Positions 1 to 8,094 are shown, counted from the first letter of the stretch. The stretch: 18,526 bases of DNA from Halomonas halophila (GCA_002433675.1 DJIP01000069.1:1-18526), one strand, 5' to 3'. Notes: a model not told the origin generated them from the letters alone. Program-made: numbers and translations.

Positions 1-164
1 AGGAAGCTCTGGACGTGCTTCTGGTCGGTGTCGATCATCACCTCGCCGATCCCGGCGCTGGGGTGGCCGGTGGTATCGAGAAAGCGGAACCGGTTGGCCA
101 GCGGATAGCCGGCCAGCGCCAGCATGCGGCCGAGCTGTCCGGCCCCGAGAACGCCAATCTTCAT
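1..164 (-). CDS. purK: PurK, N-terminal part (5-(carboxyamino)imidazole ribonucleotide synthase)
   Basis: Only the first 54 codons are inside the window; the gene continues past the left edge. The visible N-terminus begins MKIGVLGAGQLGRMLALAGY, the nucleotide-binding start typical of PurK, an ATP-grasp enzyme that carboxylates aminoimidazole ribonucleotide with ATP and bicarbonate in purine synthesis. The ATG at 164 is preceded by an AGGAG seven bases upstream, which fixes the start. It lies 37 bases downstream of purE on the same strand, the usual purE-purK order, so the two are very likely co-transcribed and act one after the other. Nothing can be said about the catalytic part because it lies outside the window. 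Confidence 0.93.
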   Translation of the reverse strand, partial: MKIGVLGAGQLGRMLALAGYPLANRFRFLDTTGHPSAGIGEVMIDTDQKHVQSF

Positions 165-201
165 GACTTGCTCCTGTTTTCCTGCGGGTACACGACGCCG
201 T

Positions 202-723
202 TCAGCCCTGGCGAGACTCGGGCGGACGAGGATCGGGATTGTCGAGCACGGTCTGGGTCTGCTCGGTGCGGAAGGCCTCGACGGCCTCGCGCACCTGGCT
301 GTCCCCGAGCCCCACGATCTGGGCCGCCAGAAGGCCAGCATTGGTAGCACCAGCCTTGCCGATGGCCAGGGTGCCAACGGCGACGCCGCCCGGCATCTGG
401 GCGATCGACAGCAGTGAATCCAGCCCCTTGAGCGCCTTGGACTCCACCGGCACGCCGAGCACCGGCAGCGCGGTCTGGGAGGCGACCATGCCGGGCAGGT
501 GCGCAGCACCGCCGGCCCCGGCGATGATCACCTGAATGCCACGCTCGGCGGCGCCCTTGGCGTAGTCGAACAGCAGATCCGGGGTGCGGTGGGCGGAGAC
601 CACCTGGGTCTCGTAACTCACGCCGAGGCGCTCCAGCATGGTCACGGCGTGTTCCATGACCGGCCAGTCGGACTTGGAACCCATGATCACGCCGACCCGG
701 GGCGCTGGGGAAGTGGATGACAT
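202..723 (-). CDS. purE: PurE, N5-carboxyaminoimidazole ribonucleotide mutase
   Basis: This 173-residue protein moves the carboxyl group of N5-CAIR to carbon 4 in de novo purine synthesis and takes its substrate from PurK, encoded just downstream. Family hallmarks are visible: GSKSD at residues 15-19, SAHRTP at 43-48 with the catalytic histidine at 45, and the loop [16 protein letters not shown] around residues 67-82. Length matches class I (bacterial) PurE. An in-frame ATG lies 25 codons upstream at 798, but the ATG at 723 has a GAGGAG ribosome site and begins directly before the conserved domain, so the longer start is rejected. It is divergent from the lipoprotein gene at 973. Confidence 0.95.
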   Translation of the reverse strand: MSSTSPAPRVGVIMGSKSDWPVMEHAVTMLERLGVSYETQVVSAHRTPDLLFDYAKGAAERGIQVIIAGAGGAAHLPGMVASQTALPVLGVPVESKALKGLDSLLSIAQMPGGVAVGTLAIGKAGATNAGLLAAQIVGLGDSQVREAVEAFRTEQTQTVLDNPDPRPPESRQG

Positions 724-972
724 CGGCAACTCCTCGAAGAAACGACGGCGCCGCGGCAAAGAAATCGCCACGACAAGGGAACAATCGGGAAGCGGCATAG
801 TCTAGCAGAGCCGGGGGAGCAGTACCTCTCCCTATGCGGAGACGTCGCCAGCTAGCGACAGCGCCTTTCACCCTGACTGCGCATTGGCCTGCTAGGGTAA
901 CGCTGCTGTCGCGGCCATCGCCGACACTCCACGCCGCCTGACAGGACGACCCGCTCACCCAAGGAGAGAGCC

Positions 973-1671
973 ATGAAACCGACCCTGCTGCTTATTGCCG
1001 CCCTGACCTCCGGCCTGGCGCTGGCCGGTTGCGACGAGGGACAGAGCACCGCCAGCACCGCGCAGGAGGGCTCGAACGCCAGCCAGCAGAGCACCACCGA
1101 GCAGGCGCAGAAAATGACGCTTGACGGTACCCTGAGCTTCGCCGAGGCCGGCCAGAGCCTGCCCGACAACGCCGAGGTCACGGTGTTGCTCAACGACGTT
1201 GCCCTCGCCGACGCCCCGGCCCGGACCATCGCCGAAACCACGGTGACCATCGAGCGCCAGGCACCGACCGACTTCTCGCTGAGCTACGCAAACGACGCGG
1301 TGAACCCGCGCCACACCCACAGCGTGCGTGGCGAGATCCGCAACGATGAAGGTCAGCTGGTGTGGACCAGTACCGAAGCCACCCCGGTGGAAGTCGGCGC
1401 CGACGCCGATCAGCCGCCGGTGTCGGTGGTGCTGCGCCCGGTGGGTGCCGATGGCAACGCCCAGAGCGACAGCATGCAGAAGGCCCAGGAGGCACTGCTG
1501 TCCAGCGGCGATGAGCCCACCGCCGCCGAGAAGCAGGCCGTGGAAGAGGCCGACGCCGTGGCCGAACAGGCCGCCGGCATGCAGGAGCCCAGCCAGGGCG
1601 CCGCCGCGGCGAGCGGCGAAAACGCCGAAACCGGCACCAATACCGAGGCGCCGTCCAGCCAGTCGCAGTAA
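973..1671 (+). CDS. YbaY/YscW-like lipoprotein
   Basis: The 232-residue product starts with a lipoprotein signal, MKPTLLLIAALTSGLALAGC, with the acylated cysteine expected at residue 20. It is then followed by a Ser/Thr/Gln-rich linker and a beta-rich domain at roughly 45-160 (GTLSFAEAGQSLPDNAEVTV, later PPVSVVLRPV). That pattern fits the YbaY/YscW lipoprotein family (Pfam YscW), small envelope lipoproteins of poorly known role. The last 65 residues or so are low-complexity, rich in Ala, Glu, Gln and Ser, and probably disordered; they are longer than in the short family members. Aspartate or another residue at +2 affects sorting; here it is Asp, which in enterobacteria favours inner-membrane retention. 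AAGGAGAG lies just upstream of the ATG. The gene stands alone and ends at the 1704-1739 hairpin. Confidence 0.8.
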   Translation: MKPTLLLIAALTSGLALAGCDEGQSTASTAQEGSNASQQSTTEQAQKMTLDGTLSFAEAGQSLPDNAEVTVLLNDVALADAPARTIAETTVTIERQAPTDFSLSYANDAVNPRHTHSVRGEIRNDEGQLVWTSTEATPVEVGADADQPPVSVVLRPVGADGNAQSDSMQKAQEALLSSGDEPTAAEKQAVEEADAVAEQAAGMQEPSQGAAAASGENAETGTNTEAPSSQSQ

Positions 1672-1703
1672 GCGAGCGCCCCGACGGAGCGGCTCCTCCA
1701 GAG

Positions 1704-1739
1704 ACGACAACGCCGTGCCCAAGGGCACGGCGTTGTCGT
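1704..1739. terminator. Bidirectional hairpin between convergent genes
   Basis: A perfect inverted repeat with 17-bp arms (1704-1720 and 1723-1739) and only two central bases lies between the lipoprotein gene (plus) and the TRAP permease gene (minus), which converge here. There is no long T run on either side. Its strength and position still make it the likely terminator for both transcripts. Confidence 0.75.
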
Positions 1740-1762
1740 TGGTAGCGGCTGCCCTGGCGCCG

Positions 1763-3766
1763 CTACACTGTTGCCGGCGAGCGGCGGGCCTGCCAGAAGT
1801 TGAGGCTGATGATCGCCAGCATGACGGCGGCACCGGCGACGTCGAACACCAGCGACGGCAGGAACACCCCGATGATCGCCGGCAGCAGCAGCAGGCGCTG
1901 CCAGATCGCCATGCGGGTGAACAGGTAGCCTTCCAGGGTGGCGGCGAAGGCACCGAGCGCCAGCAGTCCGGTGAAGCCCTTCCAGATCAGCAGCCAGACC
2001 GGCCCGCCGACGATGATCTCGGGGTTGTAGACCATGAACAGCGGGACCAGGTAGAGGCCCTTGGCAAACTTCCACGACTGGAAGCTGGTCTCCATGGGCT
2101 TGGCCCCGGCGATGGCGGCCCCGGCGAAGCCGGCCAGCGCGATCGGTGGCGTCACGTTGGAGTCCTGGGAATACCAGAACACCACCAGGTGGGCGATCAG
2201 CAGCGGCACCCCGAACTCATTGGCCAGCGCCGGTCCCACCAGCACGATCAGCACGATATAGCTGGCCGTCACCGGCAGCCCCATGCCCAGCACGAGACTC
2301 GCCAGCAGCACCATGATCAGCGCCAGCAGCAGGTTACCGCCCGAGAAGGCCAGCATCATGGCCGAGAACTTGAGGCCGAGACCGGTCAGCCCCACCACCC
2401 CGACGATGATCCCTGCCACCGCACAGGCCATGGTCACCGCCACGGCGTTGCGCGCACCGAGTTCGAGGCCTTCAAGCAGCTTGAGCAGACCATTGCGACA
2501 GGCCAGCCCCAGACGCTCCGCGGTCACCGGCTGACCTTCGCCTGGCGCCACGAACAAGAACCACACCGCGAAACGCAGCACCGCCACCAGCAGCATGCAG
2601 ACGATGGCGTAGTAGCCCACTCGCATCGGCGACATGTTCATCATCAAAAGCCACACCAGTACCGCCAGCGGCAGCAGGAAGTGCCAGCCGTGCTTGAGCA
2701 CGTCACTCATCTGTGGCAACTCGTCCTTGGCCATGCCCTGCATGCCCTCCTTGAGGGCGATGATATGCACGAACAGATAGACGGTGGCGAAGTACATGAA
2801 GGCCGGCAGGATGCTGACCTTGACCACCTCGAGATACGGCAGCCGAGTGTATTCGGCGATCAGGAAGGCGCCGGCCCCCATCAGCGGTGGCATGATCTGG
2901 CCACCGGTGGACGCCGCCGCCTCGATGCCGCCGGCCTGGTGGGGCTTGTACCCCAGGCGCTTCATCAGCGGGATGGTAAAGGCACCGGTGGTGACTACGT
3001 TGGCGATGGCGCTGCCGGAGATCGAGCCCATGCCGGCGGAGGCGATGACCGCGGCCTTGGCAGGCCCGCCACGCTGGCGGCCGGTGGCGGCGTAGGCCAG
3101 ATCGATGAAGAACTTGCCGGCCCCGGTGATCTCGAGAAAGGCACCGAACAGCACAAAGATGAAGATATAGGTCGCGGCCACCCCCATGGGCAGGCCGAAG
3201 ATGCCTTCCTGCCCCAGGTAAAGCTGGCCCACCAGGCGATCGAGGTTGTAGCCGCGATGCTCGAGGATGCCGGGCAGGAACTGGCCGAGCCAGGGTAGCT
3301 CGCCGCGGGGCCCGGCAAAGGCGTAGAGGATGGCGATCAGACCGATGATGGTCATGCCCAGCCCCACCGCGCGACGGCTGGCCTCCAGCACCGTGATGGT
3401 GGCGATGATGCCGACGGTGATGTCGGTCTGGCTCCAGAAACCGGCGCGATTGATGATCTCGTCCAGAAACAGCGCCATGTAGCCGCCGGTGATCATCGCC
3501 CCGATGAAGAACAAAAGGTCGATCGCCCCGCCCAGCACGCCCCTGTCACGCTTGGGACCGAACACCGGAAACATCAGGATCGCCAGCATCATCACCAGCG
3601 CCAGGTGGATGCTGCGCTGATAGAACAGCCCCAGCGGCTGGATCCCCGCCGAGTAGAGCTGGAACAGCGACAGGCCGACCGCCACCAGGGTGATCAGCCA
3701 TAGGATGGTCTTGGGGTGGTTGGCCTGGCTGCCAGGCACCACCGGAGAAGCTGCCGTTTCGCTCAT
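1763..3766 (-). CDS. TRAP transporter fused permease (4TM/12TM, TAXI type)
   Basis: This 667-residue membrane protein is the fused small-plus-large permease of a TRAP transporter, a secondary transporter that uses an ion gradient and a periplasmic binding protein. Hydrophobic segments run along nearly its whole length. The conserved large-subunit stretches are present: GMGSISGSAIANVVTTGAF at 245-263, the following TGGQIMPPLMGAGAF at 287-301, and near the C-terminus GMGLPVTASY with QDSNVTPPIALAGFAGAAIAGA. Fused permeases of this kind normally partner TAXI binding proteins, and one is encoded upstream with a DUF1850 gene in between. The ATG at 3766 has only a weak ribosome site (GAGA about ten bases upstream). 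A 139-base gap with a small hairpin separates it from the DUF1850 gene. The substrate cannot be read from the sequence; the csiD-lhgO neighbours suggest a C5 dicarboxylate. Confidence 0.93.
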   Translation of the reverse strand: MSETAASPVVPGSQANHPKTILWLITLVAVGLSLFQLYSAGIQPLGLFYQRSIHLALVMMLAILMFPVFGPKRDRGVLGGAIDLLFFIGAMITGGYMALFLDEIINRAGFWSQTDITVGIIATITVLEASRRAVGLGMTIIGLIAILYAFAGPRGELPWLGQFLPGILEHRGYNLDRLVGQLYLGQEGIFGLPMGVAATYIFIFVLFGAFLEITGAGKFFIDLAYAATGRQRGGPAKAAVIASAGMGSISGSAIANVVTTGAFTIPLMKRLGYKPHQAGGIEAAASTGGQIMPPLMGAGAFLIAEYTRLPYLEVVKVSILPAFMYFATVYLFVHIIALKEGMQGMAKDELPQMSDVLKHGWHFLLPLAVLVWLLMMNMSPMRVGYYAIVCMLLVAVLRFAVWFLFVAPGEGQPVTAERLGLACRNGLLKLLEGLELGARNAVAVTMACAVAGIIVGVVGLTGLGLKFSAMMLAFSGGNLLLALIMVLLASLVLGMGLPVTASYIVLIVLVGPALANEFGVPLLIAHLVVFWYSQDSNVTPPIALAGFAGAAIAGAKPMETSFQSWKFAKGLYLVPLFMVYNPEIIVGGPVWLLIWKGFTGLLALGAFAATLEGYLFTRMAIWQRLLLLPAIIGVFLPSLVFDVAGAAVMLAIISLNFWQARRSPATV

Positions 3767-3885
3767 TGTCGTGATTCTCGTCAGGCCTTGCCGGCGCTTG
3801 GCCGGTCGGCATAGTTCGGAATGCTGTCGCAGGCCGCCTGCCCCTCGAGGGACAAGGTGGCCACGCGGTCGGTGGCGTCACTCGA

Positions 3886-3908
3886 TAGCCTGGGCCAACG
3901 ACAGGCTA
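3886..3908 (-). other. Small stem-loop at the end of the DUF1850 gene
   Basis: Seven-bp arms (3886-3892 and 3902-3908) flank a nine-base loop and include the TAG stop codon of the DUF1850 gene. It sits at the head of the 139-base gap before the TRAP permease gene. It lacks a T run, so it is more likely to tune mRNA stability or translation between the two genes than to terminate. This role is inferred. Confidence 0.35.
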
Positions 3909-4505
3909 GTCGCGCCGCTCGAGTCCAACGCTGACCAAACGCCCCGTCGCCAGGTCGCTCAGGCTGATGGGCGTGGAGGCCGCCGGCACGGCCAGGGACT
4001 CCCCGTCCGGACAGTCGGCCCGAGCCTTGATCAAGGTCTCGAGGGTCGGCTCCCCACGGCTGACCAGGCGATGATCGACGCGCTTGGCGCCGACCCTCAG
4101 CCGATAGCGATTGCCGGGGACGGGCTCGTCGATGTCCTCGATCCAGTAGCCTCCCTGACCGTCGCTGACCTGCCGTCCGCGCCCGGGCACGTGGTCGAGA
4201 CCCGCTGCGAAGTCCGGCAGGTGGCTACGTTCAAGCACCATGGCACCGCCGAGGTTGCGATAGCAGTCGAGCACCTCGAAGCCTTCTACCGAGTGGTTCC
4301 AGGCCAGGCACCAACCGGCGCCATCCGGCATCGGCAGTTCCACCAGCGCGGCGCCCTCGGCGTCGCGCACGCTCAAGGTAAAAAGAGCATCGCAGTCGGC
4401 ATCACTTGCCTGGCCAGCGCCCGCCACAGCCATCAGCGTGACCAGCCCAAGCGCAGGCAGGGCGAGCCCGGAGGCCCGCCCTGCCATGAATCGACGCCCC
4501 GCCAT
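3906..4505 (-). CDS. DUF1850 protein linked to TAXI-TRAP transporter
   Basis: The 199-residue product matches the DUF1850 family by its central features: a WNHSVE motif near residue 69 and downstream PDFAAGLDHVPGRGRQ. An N-terminal hydrophobic stretch (about residues 13-32) is a signal sequence or membrane anchor, so the rest should be periplasmic. DUF1850 genes are repeatedly found beside TAXI binding-protein and fused TRAP permease genes, exactly as here, which points to an accessory subunit. Its start codon overlaps the stop codon of the TAXI gene (TGATG), indicating translational coupling and probably fixed stoichiometry. A second in-frame ATG at codon 7 is possible but would lose the overlap. 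Biochemical role is not established from sequence. Confidence 0.82.
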   Translation of the reverse strand: MAGRRFMAGRASGLALPALGLVTLMAVAGAGQASDADCDALFTLSVRDAEGAALVELPMPDGAGWCLAWNHSVEGFEVLDCYRNLGGAMVLERSHLPDFAAGLDHVPGRGRQVSDGQGGYWIEDIDEPVPGNRYRLRVGAKRVDHRLVSRGEPTLETLIKARADCPDGESLAVPAASTPISLSDLATGRLVSVGLERRD

Positions 4506-5467
4506 CAGGGACGCTGCTTGTCCTGCACCTCGGCACCGACTTCCTCGTAGTAGCGCAGTGCGCCCGGGTGGAAGGCGATGGGTGTGGAGTTCACCGAGAA
4601 CTCGACGGTGGTGTCATTGGCCGCCGGGTGGATGGCGATCAGCTCGTCAGTCTGCTCGAACAGGGCCTTGGTGATCTGGTAGGCCAACTCCTCGTCCATC
4701 TCGCTGCTGGCGATCAGCACGTTGGGCACGCCAAGCGTCTGTACTGCTTCTTCCATGCCTTCATAGAGACCGGCCTTGAGCTCATAGGCGGCAAACACCG
4801 GCTCGTCCTCGCGGGCCTTGGCGACTTCCTCATCGCTGAGGCCGATCAGCCGAACATCGCTGGTGGTGGCCAGGTTCAGAATCGAGCTGGTGGGCGGCCC
4901 CACGCTCCAGAAGCCAGCATCGATATCGCCATCACGCAGGGCATCGGCGGTCTCGTTGAAGTTCAACCGGCGCGGGTCGAAGTCGTCGTAGCTGATGCCG
5001 TTGGCCTCGAGGATGGCACGGGCGTTGAGCTCTGTGCCGCTGCCCGGCGCACCCACGGAGACGACCTTGCCTTCCAGGTCATCCAGCGAGTCGATGCCGG
5101 AGTCGGCCATGGTCACGATCTGCACCGCATTGGGGTAGATGGAGGCGATGGCACGAATGTTCTCGAGCTTGCGTCCCTCGAAATCACCGGTACCGGTAGC
5201 CCCCTGATAGACGGTATCGGCCAGCGCCAGCGCCACATCGGAGTCACCACGCCAGACCAGCCCCATGTTCTCCACCGAGGCACCGGTCACTTCGGCCACC
5301 GCATCGTAGCCGTCCACGTGCTTCTTGATCAGCTCGGCCAGGCCTCCACCATAGGGGTAGTAGGTGCCGCCGGTGCCACCGGTGGCGATCGACAGCTGGC
5401 TCTGGGCCACTGCGCTGTGGCTGGCAACCAGCAGGGATGCCGTCAGGGCAAGGGTCAGTGCTCGCAT
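4505..5467 (-). CDS. TAXI family TRAP transporter solute-binding protein
   Basis: A 320-residue periplasmic binding protein. It starts with a signal peptide ending near SAVAQ (cleavage about residue 21-22) and then has the family signature ATGGTGGTYYPYGG at about 28-41, where the TAXI-type proteins carry a glycine-rich ligand-contact loop. Length and lack of a lipobox fit the family. It captures solute in the periplasm and hands it to the fused permease encoded downstream; the DUF1850 gene lies between them with overlapping start and stop codons. It follows lhgO after 245 bases that contain operator-like repeats, so it may have its own promoter as well as read-through from csiD-lhgO. Known TAXI ligands include glutamate and 2-oxoglutarate; glutarate here is inferred from context. 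GGAGG precedes the ATG at 5467. Confidence 0.93.
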   Translation of the reverse strand: MRALTLALTASLLVASHSAVAQSQLSIATGGTGGTYYPYGGGLAELIKKHVDGYDAVAEVTGASVENMGLVWRGDSDVALALADTVYQGATGTGDFEGRKLENIRAIASIYPNAVQIVTMADSGIDSLDDLEGKVVSVGAPGSGTELNARAILEANGISYDDFDPRRLNFNETADALRDGDIDAGFWSVGPPTSSILNLATTSDVRLIGLSDEEVAKAREDEPVFAAYELKAGLYEGMEEAVQTLGVPNVLIASSEMDEELAYQITKALFEQTDELIAIHPAANDTTVEFSVNSTPIAFHPGALRYYEEVGAEVQDKQRP

Positions 5468-5521
5468 GGTGTTCCTCCGTTCCTCGTGGGAACCGCTTAG
5501 AATTTATTGTGCGGAATTGAA

Positions 5522-5531
5522 GTATCGATAC
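5522..5531. promoter_or_regulatory. 10-bp palindrome upstream of TAXI gene
   Basis: A perfect GTATCGATAC palindrome lies 54 bases before the TAXI start codon, within an AT-rich part of the leader. It could be an operator half of a larger site. No regulator family is recognised with confidence. Confidence 0.25.
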
Positions 5532-5576
5532 AGCAATCGCCTAGGCAAGCTAGCAAGAGCCGGCCTCGCTTGCCAC

Positions 5577-5611
5577 TGCAGACATTTCGACGTTTTTTAT
5601 CTTTGTCTGCA
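5577..5611. promoter_or_regulatory. Spaced inverted repeat, candidate operator of the TRAP genes
   Basis: Two perfect 8-base arms, TGCAGACA at 5577-5584 and TGTCTGCA at 5604-5611, lie about 110 bases before the TAXI start. Between them is an AT-rich tract (GATAAAAAACG on the minus strand) that could hold the -10 region. Arms flanking a -10 suggest a repressor or activator site for the TRAP genes. No matching regulator gene is adjacent. Confidence 0.4.
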
Positions 5612-5712
5612 ATTCTCACAAGGTCTTAGAGACACTGGCCCGCCATCCTGCCCGTCCATCCCCCGAAGGGCGCGCTTCTCAGGGAGCTGGCGTCGTGCCG
5701 GCTTTTTACGCC

Positions 5713-6915
5713 CTAGCGTTGACTGTCGACCTGCTCGCGTACCTTGGCGACGATATGGGCACCGATCGGCAACGCCGAGGTCGCCGCCGGCGATGGCGCA
5801 TTGCCTACGTTGATGGTGCGCGGCGTGTTGACGAACAGGAAGTCGTCAACCAGCTTGCCGTCTCGTGTCACGGCCTGGGCACGCACCCCGGCCGGGTACG
5901 GCTTCAGGTCATCGAGGGTGAGGCTCGGGCAGTACTTGCGCACCTCTTCCAGATAGCCACGCCGTGACAGCGAGTTCTTCATCTCGCGCATGCCAGGGCC
6001 CAGATGACGCCACAGCACCTTGAGAATACCCGGATGGCTGACCATGCCGACCAGATCCGCTGCCGAGACATCCCGCTTGCGATAGCCCTCGCGGGCCAGC
6101 GCCAGTACGGCGTTGGGCCCTACCGTCACGCTGCCGTCGATCATGCGGGTAAGGTGGACGCCGAGAAACGGCATGCTCGGGTCCGGAATCGGGTAGATCA
6201 GATGATTGACGATGGCGTTGCGGTGCTCGGGCAACTGAAAGTATTCCCCGCGGAAGGGACAGATGGTGAAGCTCGGGGTCTGACCCAGCATGCGCACCAC
6301 CCGGTCGGCCATCAGCCCCGAGCAACTTACCAGGTAGCGACTGCTGAAGGTCTCTGTGGTGGTGGTCACCACCACCTCCTGGCGACGTTCGTCGAGCCCG
6401 GTAACCTCCCGGGAATAGCGGATCTCGCCACCACGGCGCTCGAACTCGGCGGCCATGGCGCGAGTGACCTCGGCGTAGTCGACGATGCCGCTGGACGGCA
6501 CGAAGATGCCGCCGACGCCAGTGATATTGGGCTCACGCTCTGCCAGGGCACCGGCGTCGAGCCATTCACGCTCGAGCCCATTGGCCTCGGTGCGCTCCCA
6601 CAGCGCCTTCATCCGCCCCAGCTCCACCTTGTTGGTGGCCACCAGCAGCTTGCCGCAACTGTCGTAGGCAATGTCGTGGGTGTCGCAGAACGCCTTGGTG
6701 GCCCGGTTTCCTTCCAGACAGAAGCGCGCCTTGAGGCTGCCCGGTGTGTAGTAGACCCCGGCGTGTATCACGCCACTGTTGTGACCGGTCTGATGGCGAG
6801 CCGGGCCGTCCTCCTTTTCCAGCAACAGCATGCGCTTTTCAGGATAGGCGTCCTTGAGCTGCATGGCGGTGGACATGCCCAGTATGCCACCGCCGATGAT
6901 GATGAAGTCGTACAT
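5713..6915 (-). CDS. lhgO: LhgO, L-2-hydroxyglutarate dehydrogenase (quinone-linked)
   Basis: This 400-residue FAD enzyme of the DAO family oxidises L-2-hydroxyglutarate to 2-oxoglutarate and passes electrons to the membrane quinone pool. The FAD-binding motif IIIGGGILG is at residues 5-13 with the ribose-binding acidic residue at E33. The strongly conserved LhgO stretch HQTGHNSGVIHAGVYYTPGS begins at residue 41. Length is close to, slightly shorter than, the roughly 420-residue E. coli enzyme. It follows csiD on the same strand after 151 bases; CsiD makes the substrate of LhgO, and LhgO regenerates the 2-oxoglutarate that CsiD uses. The ATG at 6915 has only a weak GAGA ribosome site, and a stable hairpin lies just upstream. 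Confidence 0.95.
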   Translation of the reverse strand: MYDFIIIGGGILGMSTAMQLKDAYPEKRMLLLEKEDGPARHQTGHNSGVIHAGVYYTPGSLKARFCLEGNRATKAFCDTHDIAYDSCGKLLVATNKVELGRMKALWERTEANGLEREWLDAGALAEREPNITGVGGIFVPSSGIVDYAEVTRAMAAEFERRGGEIRYSREVTGLDERRQEVVVTTTTETFSSRYLVSCSGLMADRVVRMLGQTPSFTICPFRGEYFQLPEHRNAIVNHLIYPIPDPSMPFLGVHLTRMIDGSVTVGPNAVLALAREGYRKRDVSAADLVGMVSHPGILKVLWRHLGPGMREMKNSLSRRGYLEEVRKYCPSLTLDDLKPYPAGVRAQAVTRDGKLVDDFLFVNTPRTINVGNAPSPAATSALPIGAHIVAKVREQVDSQR

Positions 6916-6939
6916 GGGGGTCTCGTTGTCCTTGGTCTT

Positions 6940-6960
6940 GCCCCGTCACCGGGACGGGGC
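6940..6960 (-). other. Hairpin in the lhgO leader
   Basis: Arms 6940-6947 and 6953-6960 form an 8-bp G+C-rich stem with a five-base loop. It starts about 25 bases upstream of the lhgO start codon in the csiD-lhgO transcript. There is no T run, so termination is unlikely. It may mark an mRNA processing or stability element that sets the CsiD:LhgO ratio; that is inference. Confidence 0.35.
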
Positions 6961-7030
6961 CGGATACATCCTTGGCGCCGGGTGTCGCGGGGCCCATCAC
7001 CCTAGAGTACCGCGTCGGGCCGGGCCCCGC

Positions 7031-7051
7031 TTCCCTGCTTCCCTGCTTCCC
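7031..7051 (-). repeat. Octamer tandem repeat in csiD-lhgO gap
   Basis: TTCCCTGC occurs twice in a row at 7031-7046 and starts again at 7047 before diverging. On the minus strand this is a purine-rich GGGAAGCA-type repeat directly downstream of the csiD stop codon. Short and of unknown relevance; it could vary in copy number by slippage. Confidence 0.45.
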
Positions 7052-7066
7052 CGTGGCATGGACACC

Positions 7067-8062
7067 TCAGCCCTGGCGCACTCGCAGGGTGCTGCCGCAG
7101 GTGAAGACACCGCGCTGGCGCATCAGCTCGCGCCTGAGCTGCGGGTGGGCCTCGAACCTGTCGCGACCGTGCAGCCAGAAGTGGTTGTTGATCAGCAGGA
7201 AGCTGCCGACCGGGTTGGGCAGGGAAACGACGCTGTCGCTCGACTCCAGCGAGTCGGACAGCTCGCATAGCCAGTTGCCCTCTTCCAGGTCGCGTGGCTG
7301 GACGAACTGATCGATGTAGGACATCACCGGGCGGCCATCACGGTCGACGTCGAATACTGGATGAAAGACGTCGCGGACCACATTCTTGCTTGGCGGTGCC
7401 GACCAGCGCATCTCACTGAATGCCAGCGGGTGACGGCAAAACCGCTCCAGCTCCTGCCAGTCGTCCAGATGCAGCAGCCGCGAGTTGCCGCCTTCCATGT
7501 GCTGCTCGTCGATCTTCATCATCAGCACGTAGTCGGTGACCTGCTCGACGAAGGTGCCGTCGTTGTGAAGCTCCATCACCCGATGTGGCGCCCGCAGATA
7601 GCTGTCGGAGGTGTCGACGTTCTCGACCACGAAGCGGGCATAGTACTGACCACTCATGGCATCGAAGTTGGATCGTCCGATCAGATGGGCAACGGCGGTG
7701 GCAAACTTGACCATGTCCTCGGCCTGCTCGACCCGGCCCAGCCCTTCCGGCACGACCTGCAGCGCCCCCAGGCGACGGTCCAGCAGGATATTCGCCAGCC
7801 ACGGCCTGAGCGTCCCCTCGCACAGCTCATCGAGTATCCCCGCGACACGAAAACGCAGCATCGACTTGTACTCCAGCGCCTGAATCGGCCATTCGGCACA
7901 GGCGTCGAGGAAGGCGGCGACGACCGACCGCTCGACGCGCAGCTCCTGCAGACGCTCGGAAGCCGTCGACGGAACCAGGGTGAACCCGCGCGGATCGCGT
8001 GCGCCAGGGGCGGTGGTCTGATCATCACGATCTTGAAGCTGGGCAGCGGTTAGGAGGGACAT
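7067..8062 (-). CDS. glaH: CsiD/GlaH, glutarate 2-hydroxylase (Fe(II)/2-oxoglutarate dioxygenase)
   Basis: The 331-residue protein hydroxylates glutarate to L-2-hydroxyglutarate and converts 2-oxoglutarate to succinate and CO2, the last step of the cadaverine/5-aminovalerate route of lysine breakdown. The metal triad is complete: H166 and D168 in ELHNDGTF, and H298 in FWLHGRDRF. The arginines that hold the co-substrate and glutarate are present as R315 and R317 in LMRQRGVF. These sit six residues after the E. coli numbering, consistent with a slightly longer N-terminus (E. coli protein about 325). It is followed by lhgO. A promoter and an upstream terminator separate it from the permease gene. 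GGAG lies seven bases before the ATG. Confidence in function is high. Confidence 0.96.
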   Translation of the reverse strand: MSLLTAAQLQDRDDQTTAPGARDPRGFTLVPSTASERLQELRVERSVVAAFLDACAEWPIQALEYKSMLRFRVAGILDELCEGTLRPWLANILLDRRLGALQVVPEGLGRVEQAEDMVKFATAVAHLIGRSNFDAMSGQYYARFVVENVDTSDSYLRAPHRVMELHNDGTFVEQVTDYVLMMKIDEQHMEGGNSRLLHLDDWQELERFCRHPLAFSEMRWSAPPSKNVVRDVFHPVFDVDRDGRPVMSYIDQFVQPRDLEEGNWLCELSDSLESSDSVVSLPNPVGSFLLINNHFWLHGRDRFEAHPQLRRELMRQRGVFTCGSTLRVRQG

Positions 8063-8094
8063 GGCAGGGCTCCGTATTGTTTTGACGTTTTATA

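Noticed and set aside
1328..3298. A 656-codon open frame on the plus strand opposite the TRAP permease gene
   Set aside because: It is rich in His, Gln, Arg and Asp with no domain, has no good ribosome site and mirrors the high-GC codon use of the permease gene, which has clear family motifs. Shadow frame.
4568..5500. A 310-codon plus-strand frame opposite the TAXI gene
   Set aside because: Shadow of the binding-protein gene; no motif and no ribosome site.
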